From the NCBI GenBank assembly GCA_012729455.1, contig JAAYDC010000013.1, forward strand, positions 1 to 64,000: a DNA stretch of 64,000 bases. Reading direction: 5' to 3'. The position numbers and the translations under genes are program-made. The DNA is from Chloroflexota bacterium. GTDB taxonomy: Bacteria > Chloroflexota > Anaerolineae > UBA1429. Below, piece by piece: positions 26,486 through 35,937 of the stretch (position 1 is its first letter; each line of letters opens with the position of its first letter). The notes beneath the pieces were generated by a model. That model was not told the DNA's origin. It worked only from the letters and a program-made list of their open reading frames with translations, and did not search any database.

Positions 26486-28135
26486 ATGCGCATCTGCCTG
26501 GCACAAATGAACAGCACGATCGGCGACTTGAATGGCAACCTGGCGCTCATGCGCGCGGTGCTCGAGCAAAGCGTTGAATCCAACCCCGATCTGGTGGTAT
26601 TCCCCGAGCTGTGCCTGACGGGCTATCCGCCGCGCGACCTGCTCAAGCGCAAGTGGTTTATCCGCCAGAACGAAAAGGTAGTGCTCGAGGCTATCAAGCT
26701 GACCAACGACTTTCCGGGTGTGGCGATTCTTTTCGGAGCCCCGCTATCGGCTGAGCGCCCCGGGGGCAAGGGTCTGCAGAATGCTGCCTTGCTGGCATAT
26801 GAGGGCAAACTAATCGCCAGCACCAGCAAGCGCGCGCTGCCCGGCTATGACCTCTTTAATCAGGAGCGCTACTTTGATGCGTGCGATAAAACCGAGGTGG
26901 TGCCGTTCAAAGGTCAGCGCCTGGGCATTCTGCTGAGCGAGGATATCCTCACCGATTCCGCCTACCGGAAGGCGCCCGAGTTGCTGCCCCCTCTGCCGGC
27001 CGATGACCTGGTAGAGCAGGGCGCGACAGTGCTGATCTGTCTGGCGGCGCTGCCCTATCAGCTGGGACAGGAAGCACGCCGCATGGCACACCTGAGCGCC
27101 ATGGCCAAACGCCTGAAGGTGCCGATCGTGCTGGCTAACGCGGTGGGCGCCAACGACGAAACCATCTTTGAGGGCAAATCGTGCTGCCTGAGTGCCGAGG
27201 GCGAGCCGCAGCTGCTTCTGCCGGGCTGGCAGAGCGCTCAGGGCACTATCGACCTCAACGCCAGCATGCGCGCCGCACCCCTGCAGCCCGAGGAGGATGT
27301 GGCCGCGCTCTGCCAGGCGCTGGTGCTGGGCATCCGCGACTATGCCCGCAAGACGGGCTTCAAGCGCATTGTACTGGGACTTTCCGGCGGGATCGATTCT
27401 GCCCTCTCGTGCTGCCTGGCGGCGCAGGCTCTCGGCGCCGAGAACGTTTTAGCACTGGCGCTGCCTTCGGCAGTCTCGACGGCCGGGTCGCTTTCCGACG
27501 CACAGCTGGTGGCAGCCGCCTTGGGAGTGCAGCTCAAGACCATCCCGATCGCCCCGATCGTAACCGCCCTTGAGCAGGCACTCGAGCCGATCCTGGCGGG
27601 CACCAAACCGGATACCACCGAGGAAAATATCCAGTCCAGGGTGCGCGGGGTGCTGTGGATGGCGGTCTCGAACAAATTCGGCCATCTGGTGCTAGCCAAC
27701 GGCAACAAGAGCGAGCTGCTGGTGGGCTATTGCACGCTATACGGCGATATGGCCGGCGGGCTGGCGCCCCTGGCGGATGTGCCCAAGACGCTGGTGTATG
27801 CGCTGGCGGAATACATCAACCGCGAGAGGATTGTCATCCCCACCAGCGTGATCCTCAAGCCGCCATCGGCCGAGCTGCGCCCCAACCAGACCGACCAGGA
27901 CACCCTGCCCAGCTATGATATTCTCGATCCGATCCTGGAGCTGATGGTAGAAGAGGGCAAGACCCTGGAAGAGATTACCGCGCGTGGTTATGAGGCCGAG
28001 ACGGTACGCTGGGTAGCGCGTGCTGTGGCGCGTACCGAATTCAAGCGCCGTCAGGCCGCACCCATGCTGAGGGTCACCAGTTCGCCCCTTGGCATCGGCA
28101 AGCAGATGCCGCTCACCACATACTCGAGCATCTAG
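26486..28135 (+). CDS. nadE: NAD+ synthase, glutamine-type, with an altered glutaminase site
   Basis: A 549-residue two-domain enzyme for the last step of NAD biosynthesis. The N-terminal nitrilase-type glutaminase domain has Glu 41 (VFPELCLTGYPPRDLL) and Lys 115 (KRALPGYDLFNQERYF). The motif normally reading xxxCEDxW is GILLSEDIL, with Ser 151 (codon 26936-26938) where the catalytic Cys is expected. The C-terminal synthetase domain is intact: P-loop LGLSGGIDSAL, LANGNKSELLVGYCTLYGD and ILKPPSAELRPNQTDQD. If the Ser is real, glutamine hydrolysis should fail and the enzyme would depend on free ammonia. Confidence 0.93.
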   Translation: MRICLAQMNSTIGDLNGNLALMRAVLEQSVESNPDLVVFPELCLTGYPPRDLLKRKWFIRQNEKVVLEAIKLTNDFPGVAILFGAPLSAERPGGKGLQNAALLAYEGKLIASTSKRALPGYDLFNQERYFDACDKTEVVPFKGQRLGILLSEDILTDSAYRKAPELLPPLPADDLVEQGATVLICLAALPYQLGQEARRMAHLSAMAKRLKVPIVLANAVGANDETIFEGKSCCLSAEGEPQLLLPGWQSAQGTIDLNASMRAAPLQPEEDVAALCQALVLGIRDYARKTGFKRIVLGLSGGIDSALSCCLAAQALGAENVLALALPSAVSTAGSLSDAQLVAAALGVQLKTIPIAPIVTALEQALEPILAGTKPDTTEENIQSRVRGVLWMAVSNKFGHLVLANGNKSELLVGYCTLYGDMAGGLAPLADVPKTLVYALAEYINRERIVIPTSVILKPPSAELRPNQTDQDTLPSYDILDPILELMVEEGKTLEEITARGYEAETVRWVARAVARTEFKRRQAAPMLRVTSSPLGIGKQMPLTTYSSI

Positions 28136-28140
28136 CCCGG

Positions 28141-28168
28141 TTGTAATATCTGGGGCGTGCGTTATGAT
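28141..28168 (+). promoter_or_regulatory. Promoter of the alpha-L-fucosidase gene
   Basis: TTGTAA at 28141-28146 and TATGAT at 28163-28168 with 16-bp spacing, 37 bp before the start codon and its aaaggagcg ribosome binding site. Confidence 0.6.
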
Positions 28169-28205
28169 GCACCCAACCAATCATGTCGACGTAAAGGAGC
28201 GTAAC

Positions 28206-29450
28206 ATGAACGATCAGGCTTATCTGGACGCAACCGCCAAGACCCGCGACGCGCGTATGCAGTGGTGGCGTGAGGCGCGCTTTGGCATGTTCATCCACTG
28301 GGGGCTCTATTCACAGCTGGCGCGCCACGAGTGGGTGATGAACCGTGAGCGCATCCCGATCGCCGAATACGAGCCGCTGGCGGATACGTGGCACCCCATT
28401 GAGCGCCCGGCACGCGAATGGGCGCGCCTGGCCAAGGCCTCGGGGATGCGCTACATGGTGCTCACCAGCAAGCACCATGAGGGCTTTTGCCTGTGGGATT
28501 CCAAGCTGACCGATTACAACTCCGTCAAGCGCGGCCCCGGGCGCGACCTGGTACGCGAATTTGCAGAAGCCTGCCGCGAGTTTGGCCTGCGCTGGGGGTT
28601 GTATTATTCGCTGATGGACTGGCACCATCCCGACGGCGCCAACTGTGCCAACGACGAAGCCGCGCGCCGGCGCTTTTTGGATTACACCCAGGGTCTGGTG
28701 CGCGAGCTGTGCACCAACTATGGCAAGCTCGATATCCTGTGGTACGACGTCTCGTGGCCGCTCAAAAGCCCCGCGCTGTGGGAATCGGTCAAGATGAACG
28801 CGATGGTGCGCGAGCTGCAGCCCGATATCCTGATCAACAACCGCTCGCAGTTGGACGAGGATTTCGGCACCCCGGAAGAAGAGGTGCGCGCTGCTGAGGG
28901 CGGGCGCGACTGGGAAGCCTGCATGACCTTTAACGGTTCGTGGGGCTATATGCCGTCGGCCATCGACTGGCATTCCACCCGCTCGGTGATCTCGATGCTG
29001 CGCACTGCCGCTGGCGGCAAGGGCAACCTGCTCCTCAACATCGGCCCCGCGCCGGATGGCTCGGTACCCGCCGAGGCCTACGAGCGCCTCGAGCCGGTCG
29101 GCAAGTGGCTCAAAGATAACGGCGAGGCCGTCTATGGCGAAGTGGACGACGCCCGCCATATGGAGTGGATGCCCACCGGCCAGTGGACCATCAAGGGCAA
29201 CACCGCCTACTACTGGTGCAACCGCTGGGCGGGCAGCACCCTCACCATCGGCGGTTTAAAGAGCAAGGTCTTGCGCGCGTCGCTCCTGCCGGGCGGCGAG
29301 GCGCTCTGTTTTGACCAGCAGGAAAACCGCCTGATGATCGGCGGCCTGCCCGAGATCAGCCCCGACCCCTATGCCGGTGTGGCTGTGATCAAACTCGACT
29401 TTGAGACCCCGCCCGAGCAAAAGCTGGGCGCCGGCTGCGTGGTGCTCTGA
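28206..29450 (+). CDS. Alpha-L-fucosidase, GH29
   Basis: A 414-residue GH29 enzyme without signal peptide. Typical landmarks are WWREARFGMFIHWGLYS at the N-terminus, YMVLTSKHHEGFCLWDS (the conserved HHEGF), and LDILWYDVSW with the nucleophile Asp at about residue 180. GGKGNLLLNIGPAPDGSVP ends the barrel, and a C-terminal beta-sandwich follows. It releases L-fucose from oligosaccharides. Fucose could feed the fucokinase-like fusion enzyme upstream in the window, an attractive but unproven link. Confidence 0.95.
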   Translation: MNDQAYLDATAKTRDARMQWWREARFGMFIHWGLYSQLARHEWVMNRERIPIAEYEPLADTWHPIERPAREWARLAKASGMRYMVLTSKHHEGFCLWDSKLTDYNSVKRGPGRDLVREFAEACREFGLRWGLYYSLMDWHHPDGANCANDEAARRRFLDYTQGLVRELCTNYGKLDILWYDVSWPLKSPALWESVKMNAMVRELQPDILINNRSQLDEDFGTPEEEVRAAEGGRDWEACMTFNGSWGYMPSAIDWHSTRSVISMLRTAAGGKGNLLLNIGPAPDGSVPAEAYERLEPVGKWLKDNGEAVYGEVDDARHMEWMPTGQWTIKGNTAYYWCNRWAGSTLTIGGLKSKVLRASLLPGGEALCFDQQENRLMIGGLPEISPDPYAGVAVIKLDFETPPEQKLGAGCVVL

Positions 29451-29460
29451 CGATTTTGTT

Positions 29461-29490
29461 CACAGGGCTGGCCAGATGGCCAGCCCTGTG
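29461..29490 (+). repeat. Perfect 13-bp inverted repeat after the fucosidase
   Basis: CACAGGGCTGGCC and GGCCAGCCCTGTG flank a 4-base loop. No T-run follows on either strand, so it is a strong mRNA 3'-end hairpin at most, not a standard intrinsic terminator. Confidence 0.7.
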
Positions 29491-29568
29491 CTCTGGACAC
29501 AACGCACCGCCTCGGCTAGACTCTCACCAACACTCATCACAAACCAACGGATGCACAAGGAGGATATT

Positions 29569-31185
29569 ATGCCTGCAACCCGCGTAACCATGTTGAACGT
29601 GCCGACCGAGTGGTCCTTTGCCTCGGGCAAGGCCTATCGCGACCCGGGCAACACAGTGACGGTGGATGTGCGCTTTACCGCGCCGGATGGCAGCACTCAA
29701 CTGGTGCCCTGCTTTTGGGCTGGCAGCAACGAGTGGCGCGTGCGCTTTGTCCCCTTCCAGCTGGGCGAATACAAGTGGGAAAGCGTGTGTTCGGATGCCG
29801 ACAACCCCGACCTGCACGGCATCTCCGGCACGCTGACGGCCGAACCGTACTATGGCAAGAACCAGCTGTATGCGCGCGGCAAGCTGCAGATCGCGGCTGA
29901 CAAGCGCCACATGGAATTCGCCGACGGTACGCCCTTTTTCTGGCTGGCGGATACCTGGTGGATGGGCCTCTCCAGCCGGCTGCACTGGCCAGATGAGTTC
30001 CAGGAGCTTACCACGCTGCGCGCTTCGCAGGGTTATACCGCTATCCAGATCATCGCGGGGCTCTTTCCCGACATGCCGGCCTATGACGAGCGCGGTTATA
30101 ACGAGGCTGGGCACCCCTGGGAGCCCAACTATGCCAGGCTCAACCCGCGCTACTTTGATATGGCCGACCTGCGCATCCGCCACATGATCTCGAACGGCTT
30201 GGTGCCGTGCATCGTGGCGGCCTGGGCCTATCACCTGCCGTGGCTGGGCATGGACAAGATGAAGCTGCACTGGCGCAACCTGATCGCGCGCTGGGGCGCC
30301 TATCCCGTGCTGTGGTGCCTGGCTGGTGAGGGCGCCATGCCCTATTACCTCTCAGAAGATAAAGCCGGCGACCGCCAGCGCCAGATCGATGGTTGGACCG
30401 AGATCGGGCGCTATGTGCGCGCCACCGATCCCTTCAAACGCCTAGTAACGATGCACCCGACCGATTCTGGCCGCAGCAACGTAGCTGACCCGACCATCCT
30501 TGATTTTGAGTTCCTGCAGACCGGCCACGGCGGCTGGGATAGCGTCCCCAACATCGTCAAAAAGGTACGCGAGGGCATGGCGGCCGAGCCCAAGATGCCA
30601 GTGATCAACTCCGAGGTGAACTTTGAGGGTATCCTCGAGGGCAGCCGCGAAGAGATCCAGCGCTTTGATTTCTGGGCTACCGTGCTGCTGGGAGCGGGAT
30701 TCACCTATGGCGCCAACGGCTTGTGGCAGATCAACCGCAAAGAACAGCTGTATGGGCCTTCGCCGCACGGCGCCTCGTGGGGCGATACCCCGTGGGACGA
30801 AGCCGCACGGCTCAAGGGCGGCGAGCAGGTAGCGCTGGGCAAGCAATTCCTGATGCGTTACCCGTGGTGGGAGTTTGAGGCGCATCCGGAGTGGATCGAC
30901 GGGGCGGCTACCAACGAAAAACCGTTGGCCCCCTACCCGGCCGGCATACCGGGCCAGCTGCGCCTGATCTACTTCCCCAAGCCGATCTTTCCGTGGGGTT
31001 CAAACCCGACCCGTCTGCGCCAACTCGAGCAGGGTGTGACCTATCGTGCCTTTTGGTTCAACCCGCGCACCGGCGCCGAGCATCAGCTGGATAACATCAG
31101 CGCCGACGCCGAGGGTTCGGCTGCGCTGCCGATCCCGGTGGTGATGCAGGACTGGCTGCTGGTGCTCGAACGCATAGCCGGCTGA
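29569..31185 (+). CDS. DUF5060/DUF4038 (apiosidase-like) glycoside hydrolase
   Basis: A 538-residue protein; ATG at 29569 follows aaggaggatatt. Residues 1-90 form a DUF5060 beta domain (VPCFWAGSNEWRVRFVPFQL). Residues 110-430 are the DUF4038 TIM barrel: GTPFFWLADTWWMGLSSRL, GYTAIQIIAGLFPDMPAYD, VLWCLAGEGAMPYY with a probable acid/base Glu, and MPVINSEVNFEG with a probable nucleophile Glu. A C-terminal beta domain ends the protein. The family includes apiosidases and related enzymes acting on rhamnogalacturonan-type side chains. Substrate unknown. It lies 12 bp before the second GH2 gene, so the two are co-transcribed. Confidence 0.82.
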   Translation: MPATRVTMLNVPTEWSFASGKAYRDPGNTVTVDVRFTAPDGSTQLVPCFWAGSNEWRVRFVPFQLGEYKWESVCSDADNPDLHGISGTLTAEPYYGKNQLYARGKLQIAADKRHMEFADGTPFFWLADTWWMGLSSRLHWPDEFQELTTLRASQGYTAIQIIAGLFPDMPAYDERGYNEAGHPWEPNYARLNPRYFDMADLRIRHMISNGLVPCIVAAWAYHLPWLGMDKMKLHWRNLIARWGAYPVLWCLAGEGAMPYYLSEDKAGDRQRQIDGWTEIGRYVRATDPFKRLVTMHPTDSGRSNVADPTILDFEFLQTGHGGWDSVPNIVKKVREGMAAEPKMPVINSEVNFEGILEGSREEIQRFDFWATVLLGAGFTYGANGLWQINRKEQLYGPSPHGASWGDTPWDEAARLKGGEQVALGKQFLMRYPWWEFEAHPEWIDGAATNEKPLAPYPAGIPGQLRLIYFPKPIFPWGSNPTRLRQLEQGVTYRAFWFNPRTGAEHQLDNISADAEGSAALPIPVVMQDWLLVLERIAG

Positions 31186-31197
31186 GGGTGAGGTAAG

Positions 31198-33543
31198 ATG
31201 AACCACTATCAACAGCGCATAGTGCTGAGCCTGGATGGCGCCTGGAAGCTGGCGATCGGCAGTGAGGAGCAAAACCAGGATTACAGCACCTGGCAGGAAC
31301 TTGCCGATGCCGGGCTCGAACCTCTGCCGGCAACGGTGCCCGGCAACCTGGAGCTGGACCTGCAGGCTGCCGGCCAGCTGCCCGAACCGTTTTTTGGTAT
31401 GAACATGACCAGGCTTGCCGAGCTGGAGCGTATGCACGTGTGGTACGGGCGCACCTTTACAGCACCGGAAGGCCTGGGCGAGGATGTGCGGCTGCTTTTT
31501 GAGGGGCTGGACTGCCTGGCTGAGATTTACCTCAACGGTGAGATGCTCGCCTACACCGATAACATGCTCATCGAGCACGAGATCTCGACTGTCGGCCTGC
31601 TCAGGCCGGGCGAAGAGAACGAGCTGCTGGTACACATCAGCCCGGTACTCATCGCCGCCCAGGACTATGCCTACCCAGCCGGGTTGCACGCCGGGGCAGC
31701 CTCGTTCGAGAGCCTCTATATCCGCAAAGCCCCGCATATGTTCGGTTGGGATATCATGCCGCGCGCCCTCTCGGCCGGCATGTGGCGGCCGGTCAGCCTG
31801 GTGGCGTATCCTGAAGAGTACATCGCCGAGGTGTACCTCGAGACGCTCTCGCTCACTGCCGACCACTCCAGCGCGGATATGCTGCTGCACTTTGATTGCG
31901 CCATCGCCAACGCCGCTCAGGATACCTATGAGATCGAGATCGCCGGCACTAGCGGCGACTTGGCCTTTGCCCATCGCCAGCGCATCCTGTTTGGCGCGGG
32001 CAACAGCCGCTTTCGTGTGACCAGGCCGGCATTGTGGTGGCCGAAAGGACGCGGTGAACAGGCGCTCTACGACTGCACTGTGACGCTCTACAGAAATGGC
32101 GCCCAGATCGACCAGCTATGCTTCCGCACCGGCATCCGCACCACCGAGCTCAAACGCAGTAGCATCACCGACGAGCAGGGCTCGGGCGAGTTTTGCTTTA
32201 TCATCAACGGTGAGCGCGTCTTTGTGCACGGCTCTAACTGGGTGCCGGCAGATGCCTTTCACTCGCGCGACCGCGCGCGCATTCCGAGCATCATTGACAT
32301 GGCGGTGGACCTGAACATCAACATGTTCCGTTGCTGGGGCGGCAACGTCTACGAAGACGACCTGTTTTATGCCCTGTGCGACGAGAACGGCATCATGGTC
32401 TGGCAGGATTTCTCGATGGCCTGCGCGGTGTATCCGCAGGATGAGGACTTTCAGCAGGCCCTTGACGAAGAGGCGCGCGCCGTGGTGCGCCGGCTGCGGA
32501 TGCATCCGGCGATCGTGCTGTGGGCGGGCGACAACGAATGCGATTCGTCGTATTCGTGGAATGGCCGCCTGCGCGACCCGAACCACAACGTGCTGACGCG
32601 CAAGGTGCTGCCGCAGGTGCTGCGCGATGAAGACCCCGCACGGCCCTATCTGCCGAGTTCACCTTATGTCGATGACGTGGCTTTCCAGGCAGGCGAGATC
32701 TACTTGCCTGAGGCGCACCTGTGGGGTCCGCGCGACTATTTCAAGAGCTCGTACTATAAAACGGCGTTGTGTCACTTTGCCAGCGAGATCGGCTACCACG
32801 GCTGCCCAGCGCCAAAATCGATCGAAAAGTTTATCTCGCCGGATAAAATCTGGCCATATCACGATAACGAAGAGTGGCAACTGCACTCGACCTCGCCAGT
32901 GCCCGATATGCGCCTGTTTGACGGGCGTGTGCAGCTGATGGAAAAGCAGGTGCGCGAGCTGTTTGGTACCGTTCCGGATAACCTGGCGAGCTACGCCCTG
33001 GCCAGCCAGATCTCGCAGGCTGAGGCGAAAAAGTTCTTTGTAGAGCTCTTCCGTACCATGAAGTGGCGCCGAACCGGCATCCTGTGGTGGAACCTGATGG
33101 ATGGCTGGCCGCAGTTCTCGGATGCCATTGTCGACTATTACTTTAACCGCAAGCTGGCCTACCAATACCTCAAGCGCTCGCAGATGCCGCTGTGCCTGGT
33201 GCTGCGCGAACCGAGCCACTGGGAACAGGGGCTGATCGCCTGCAACGATACCCGCATCGACCTAAAGGTGCGCTACAGCGTCACCGACCAATCCAGCGGC
33301 CAGGTAGTACTGGAAGGCGAGGGCACCGCCTGGCGCGACGCCAGCACCGAGCTCGGACGCATTCCCTTTTCGATGGGCAGCCACCGGCTGTACGTCATCC
33401 GCTGGGGAAGCGACTTGGGCACGGGAGCCAACCACTACCTGGCGGGCAATCCGCCCTTTGATTTCGCCCAGTACGGCAGCTGGATGCTTGGCTCGGGCCT
33501 GCTGAATGAGGACTGGCTGCGCCAAAACAGCATGCACTTTTAG
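31198..33543 (+). CDS. Second beta-mannosidase-like glycoside hydrolase, GH2
   Basis: A 781-residue GH2 protein, clearly divergent from the one at 19840-22323. It opens with SLDGAWKLAIGSEEQNQDY and a jelly-roll domain; the barrel has HGSNWVPADAFHSRDRARIP, NMFRCWGGNVYEDDLFYALC, acid/base Glu 447 in WAGDNECDSSY and nucleophile Glu 530 in FASEIGYHG. No signal peptide. The neighbouring DUF4038 gene and the shared operon suggest work on one plant or host glycan. The substrate could be a beta-mannoside or another beta-linked sugar. Confidence 0.9.
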   Translation: MNHYQQRIVLSLDGAWKLAIGSEEQNQDYSTWQELADAGLEPLPATVPGNLELDLQAAGQLPEPFFGMNMTRLAELERMHVWYGRTFTAPEGLGEDVRLLFEGLDCLAEIYLNGEMLAYTDNMLIEHEISTVGLLRPGEENELLVHISPVLIAAQDYAYPAGLHAGAASFESLYIRKAPHMFGWDIMPRALSAGMWRPVSLVAYPEEYIAEVYLETLSLTADHSSADMLLHFDCAIANAAQDTYEIEIAGTSGDLAFAHRQRILFGAGNSRFRVTRPALWWPKGRGEQALYDCTVTLYRNGAQIDQLCFRTGIRTTELKRSSITDEQGSGEFCFIINGERVFVHGSNWVPADAFHSRDRARIPSIIDMAVDLNINMFRCWGGNVYEDDLFYALCDENGIMVWQDFSMACAVYPQDEDFQQALDEEARAVVRRLRMHPAIVLWAGDNECDSSYSWNGRLRDPNHNVLTRKVLPQVLRDEDPARPYLPSSPYVDDVAFQAGEIYLPEAHLWGPRDYFKSSYYKTALCHFASEIGYHGCPAPKSIEKFISPDKIWPYHDNEEWQLHSTSPVPDMRLFDGRVQLMEKQVRELFGTVPDNLASYALASQISQAEAKKFFVELFRTMKWRRTGILWWNLMDGWPQFSDAIVDYYFNRKLAYQYLKRSQMPLCLVLREPSHWEQGLIACNDTRIDLKVRYSVTDQSSGQVVLEGEGTAWRDASTELGRIPFSMGSHRLYVIRWGSDLGTGANHYLAGNPPFDFAQYGSWMLGSGLLNEDWLRQNSMHF

Positions 33544-33558
33544 CTAGCTGCGTCTCCC

Positions 33559-33585
33559 AAGGGGCAGCCACGCGCTGCCCCTTTT
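33559..33585 (+). terminator. Intrinsic terminator after the second GH2 gene
   Basis: AAGGGGCAGC pairs with GCTGCCCCTT across 5 bases and ends in TTTT. Confidence 0.88.
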
Positions 33586-33671
33586 GTATTGCAGTGTTTC
33601 GTTTTGGACATGGCTTGGTCTATACTGACGTTTGAACACGCACGCGTTTCAGTGTGCCCAGGAGGCCAAGC

Positions 33672-34889
33672 ATGCCAGCAATCGAAATCCGCCCGGATAT
33701 TTACTGGATCGGCGTGAACGACCGCACCACCGACCTGTTTGAAGGGATGTGGCCGATCACCGAAGAGGGCGTCTCATACAACTCGTACCTGATCCTGGAT
33801 GAGAAAAAAGCACTGATCGATATCACCAGGAACACCCAGGAAGCCAACCTGCTCGCCCAGCTGCAGGGCAGGCTGGATTGCCACGAGCTCGACTATATCG
33901 TCGTCAACCATATGGAGCCCGACCACACCGGCGCGCTGAGGGTGCTACGCAGCCTGGCACCCCAGGCCACCATCCTGTGCAGCGCCAAAGCCCAGGCGAT
34001 GCTGAAGGACTACTATGGCATCACCGACAATGTGCAGGTGGTGGCGGATGGCGAGACGCTCTCGCTGGGCAAGCATCAGCTCCAGTTCCACATGATCCCC
34101 TTTGTGCACTGGCCCGAAACGATGGCCACCTACGAGACGACTGAAAAGGTGCTCTTTTCGTGCGATGCTTTTGGCGGCTATGGCGCCCTGCGCGGCAGCA
34201 TCTTTGACGACCAGGCTGTCGACCTTGCGCACTATGAGCGCGAGGCGCTGCGCTATTATGTCAATATTGTAGCGCGCTTTTCGCAGCCGACTCTGAACGC
34301 CATAAAAAAGCTGGGTGGCATCGAGATCGCCGTTGTGGCACCCTCGCACGGGCTGATCTGGCGGCGCGACACGAAGCGCATCATCGAGCTCTACCGTCAG
34401 TGGGCGCTGCTGGCAACCAACCAGCCCGATCCGGGCGTCACGCTGATCTATGGCAGCATGTATGGCAACACCGAGGCGATGATGAACGCCGTGGCGCAGG
34501 GCATCTCGCGCGCCGGCGTGCCGGTGGAAATATTCAACGCCGCGCGCACGCATGCCAGCTATATCCTGCCCTCGGTATGGACGCACAGCGGAGTGATGAT
34601 CGGCGCGCCTACCTACGAAGTGGGCCTCTTTACGCCCATGGCTGAGCAGCTGCGCTATATCATCGAAAAGCGCATCAGCAACCGCAAAGCGGCCTTTTTT
34701 GGCAGCTATGGCTGGAGCGGCGGCGCCCTCAAGACGGCCAAGCAGCTGGTCGAACCGCTCAAGTGGGAATGGGTCGAGACGCTCGAGTTCCAGGGGCGTG
34801 CCACGCTTGAGCAGCTGGCTGAGGGCGAAGCTTTTGGCTACCGCTTTGCTGAGAGCTTGAAACCGCAGCAGGGGGTAATCCCTCAATAA
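33672..34889 (+). CDS. A-type flavoprotein (flavodiiron protein, FprA family)
   Basis: A 405-residue enzyme that reduces O2 to water or NO to N2O, protecting anaerobes. The N-terminal metallo-beta-lactamase domain carries diiron ligands His 80, Glu 82, Asp 84 and His 85 (VVNHMEPDHTGAL), with further ligands in VHWPETM, SCDAFGG and APSHGLIW. The C-terminal flavodoxin domain binds FMN (TLIYGSMYGNTEAMM at about 255, GAPTYEVGLF, GSYGWSGGA). No rubredoxin is fused. It is a single-gene unit between two terminators; its electron donor is not visible nearby. Confidence 0.95.
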   Translation: MPAIEIRPDIYWIGVNDRTTDLFEGMWPITEEGVSYNSYLILDEKKALIDITRNTQEANLLAQLQGRLDCHELDYIVVNHMEPDHTGALRVLRSLAPQATILCSAKAQAMLKDYYGITDNVQVVADGETLSLGKHQLQFHMIPFVHWPETMATYETTEKVLFSCDAFGGYGALRGSIFDDQAVDLAHYEREALRYYVNIVARFSQPTLNAIKKLGGIEIAVVAPSHGLIWRRDTKRIIELYRQWALLATNQPDPGVTLIYGSMYGNTEAMMNAVAQGISRAGVPVEIFNAARTHASYILPSVWTHSGVMIGAPTYEVGLFTPMAEQLRYIIEKRISNRKAAFFGSYGWSGGALKTAKQLVEPLKWEWVETLEFQGRATLEQLAEGEAFGYRFAESLKPQQGVIPQ

Positions 34890-34890
34890 C

Positions 34891-34925
34891 AAAACGCCCC
34901 GCAGGCAAGTCTTGCGGGGCGTTTT
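34891..34925. terminator. Bidirectional intrinsic terminator between flavodiiron and aldolase genes
   Basis: AAAACGCCCCGCA and TGCGGGGCGTTTT form a perfect 13-bp inverted repeat with a 9-base loop, between convergent genes. Confidence 0.92.
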
Positions 34926-34935
34926 ACGTTAACAG

Positions 34936-35853
34936 TTATTCGATGTTGCCCAGGTCGGCGCTGCGATGCTGGGTCTTGGGGCTGCTAAAGCCGGAGGACG
35001 TGACGGTACCGCTGGCGCCAAACAGGCGCATCTTGTGGCGCACGATCTCTTTGACGGCCTCGCGCGAGTGGGTGAGGAACTTGCGCGGATCGCTGGCTTT
35101 CGTATCAGCCGCCACGGCGGCGCGCAGGGCATCCATAAAGCCGATGTTCAGGAGCGTCGCGACGTTGATCTTGGCAATGCCATAGCCGATCGCCTCGACC
35201 TCGCTCTCTTCCAGCACGCCGGATGAGCCGTGCAGCACCAGCGGGATATCGACAGCCTCCGAGATGGATTTCAGGCGGTCGATATCAAGACTGGCCGCCT
35301 TGCTCGACATGGCATGCACCGAGCCGATCGCCACAGCCAGCGAATCGCAGCCGGTGCGCGCGACGAAATCGGCCGCCTGGTCGGGCTTGGTCATGGCGTC
35401 CAGCACGTCCTGCGGGGTGATATCGGGGGTCGATTGCAGCACCTTGCCCAACTCGGCCTCGACGGGGATGTCGCAGATATGGGCGATCTCGACGATACGC
35501 GCAGTGGTGGCGATGTTTTCCTCATAGGGCTTTTTGGAGCCGTCAAACATCAGCGAGGTAAAGCCGGCACGCAGGCATAGGACGTTTTGGTCGAAATCGG
35601 TGCCGTGGTCTAGGTGCAGCACAACGGGCACATCCGCCATCGCGGCAGCCGTCTTGACCATCGCGGCGGCGAAATCCAGCCCGGCGTAGCGGATGGCGCC
35701 CTGGCTGACCTGCAGAATCACCGGCGCGCGCTCTTCGACGGCGGCATCGACGATCCCCTGGATCTGTTCCATGTTGTTGGCGTTAAAGGCGCCAACGGCA
35801 AATCTTCCGGCACGGGCAGCCTGAAGCATCTCTTTGCTGGTAGTAAGTGGCAT
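34936..35853 (-). CDS. Class II (zinc) fructose/tagatose-bisphosphate aldolase
   Basis: A 305-residue class II aldolase; ATG at 35853 is chosen for gaggagactact upstream, an ATG six codons earlier lacking such a site. Landmarks are RFAVGAFNANNMEQIQGIVD, the Zn ligands in VVLHLDHGTDFD, EAELGKVLQ, LAVAIGSVHA, VLHGSSGV and KINVATLLN. It splits or forms fructose-1,6- or tagatose-1,6-bisphosphate. The tail after residue 285 (FSSPKTQHRSADLG) is extra. The gene lies just downstream of the tRNA-Leu terminator, and no separate strong promoter was found. Confidence 0.92.
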   Translation of the reverse strand: MPLTTSKEMLQAARAGRFAVGAFNANNMEQIQGIVDAAVEERAPVILQVSQGAIRYAGLDFAAAMVKTAAAMADVPVVLHLDHGTDFDQNVLCLRAGFTSLMFDGSKKPYEENIATTARIVEIAHICDIPVEAELGKVLQSTPDITPQDVLDAMTKPDQAADFVARTGCDSLAVAIGSVHAMSSKAASLDIDRLKSISEAVDIPLVLHGSSGVLEESEVEAIGYGIAKINVATLLNIGFMDALRAAVAADTKASDPRKFLTHSREAVKEIVRHKMRLFGASGTVTSSGFSSPKTQHRSADLGNIE

Positions 35854-35881
35854 AGTAGTCTCCTCGTTCAATCAATTTGAT

Positions 35882-35917
35882 AAAAAACCGCCAACGCAGG
35901 TAAACGGTTGCGTTGGC
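35882..35917 (-). terminator. Intrinsic terminator of tRNA-Leu
   Basis: On the minus strand GCCAACGCA (35917-35909) pairs with TGCGTTGGC (35898-35890), followed by GGTTTTTT. It ends 29 bp before the aldolase start. Confidence 0.9.
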
Positions 35918-35937
35918 CAGCCTTTTAAGCTACACTA

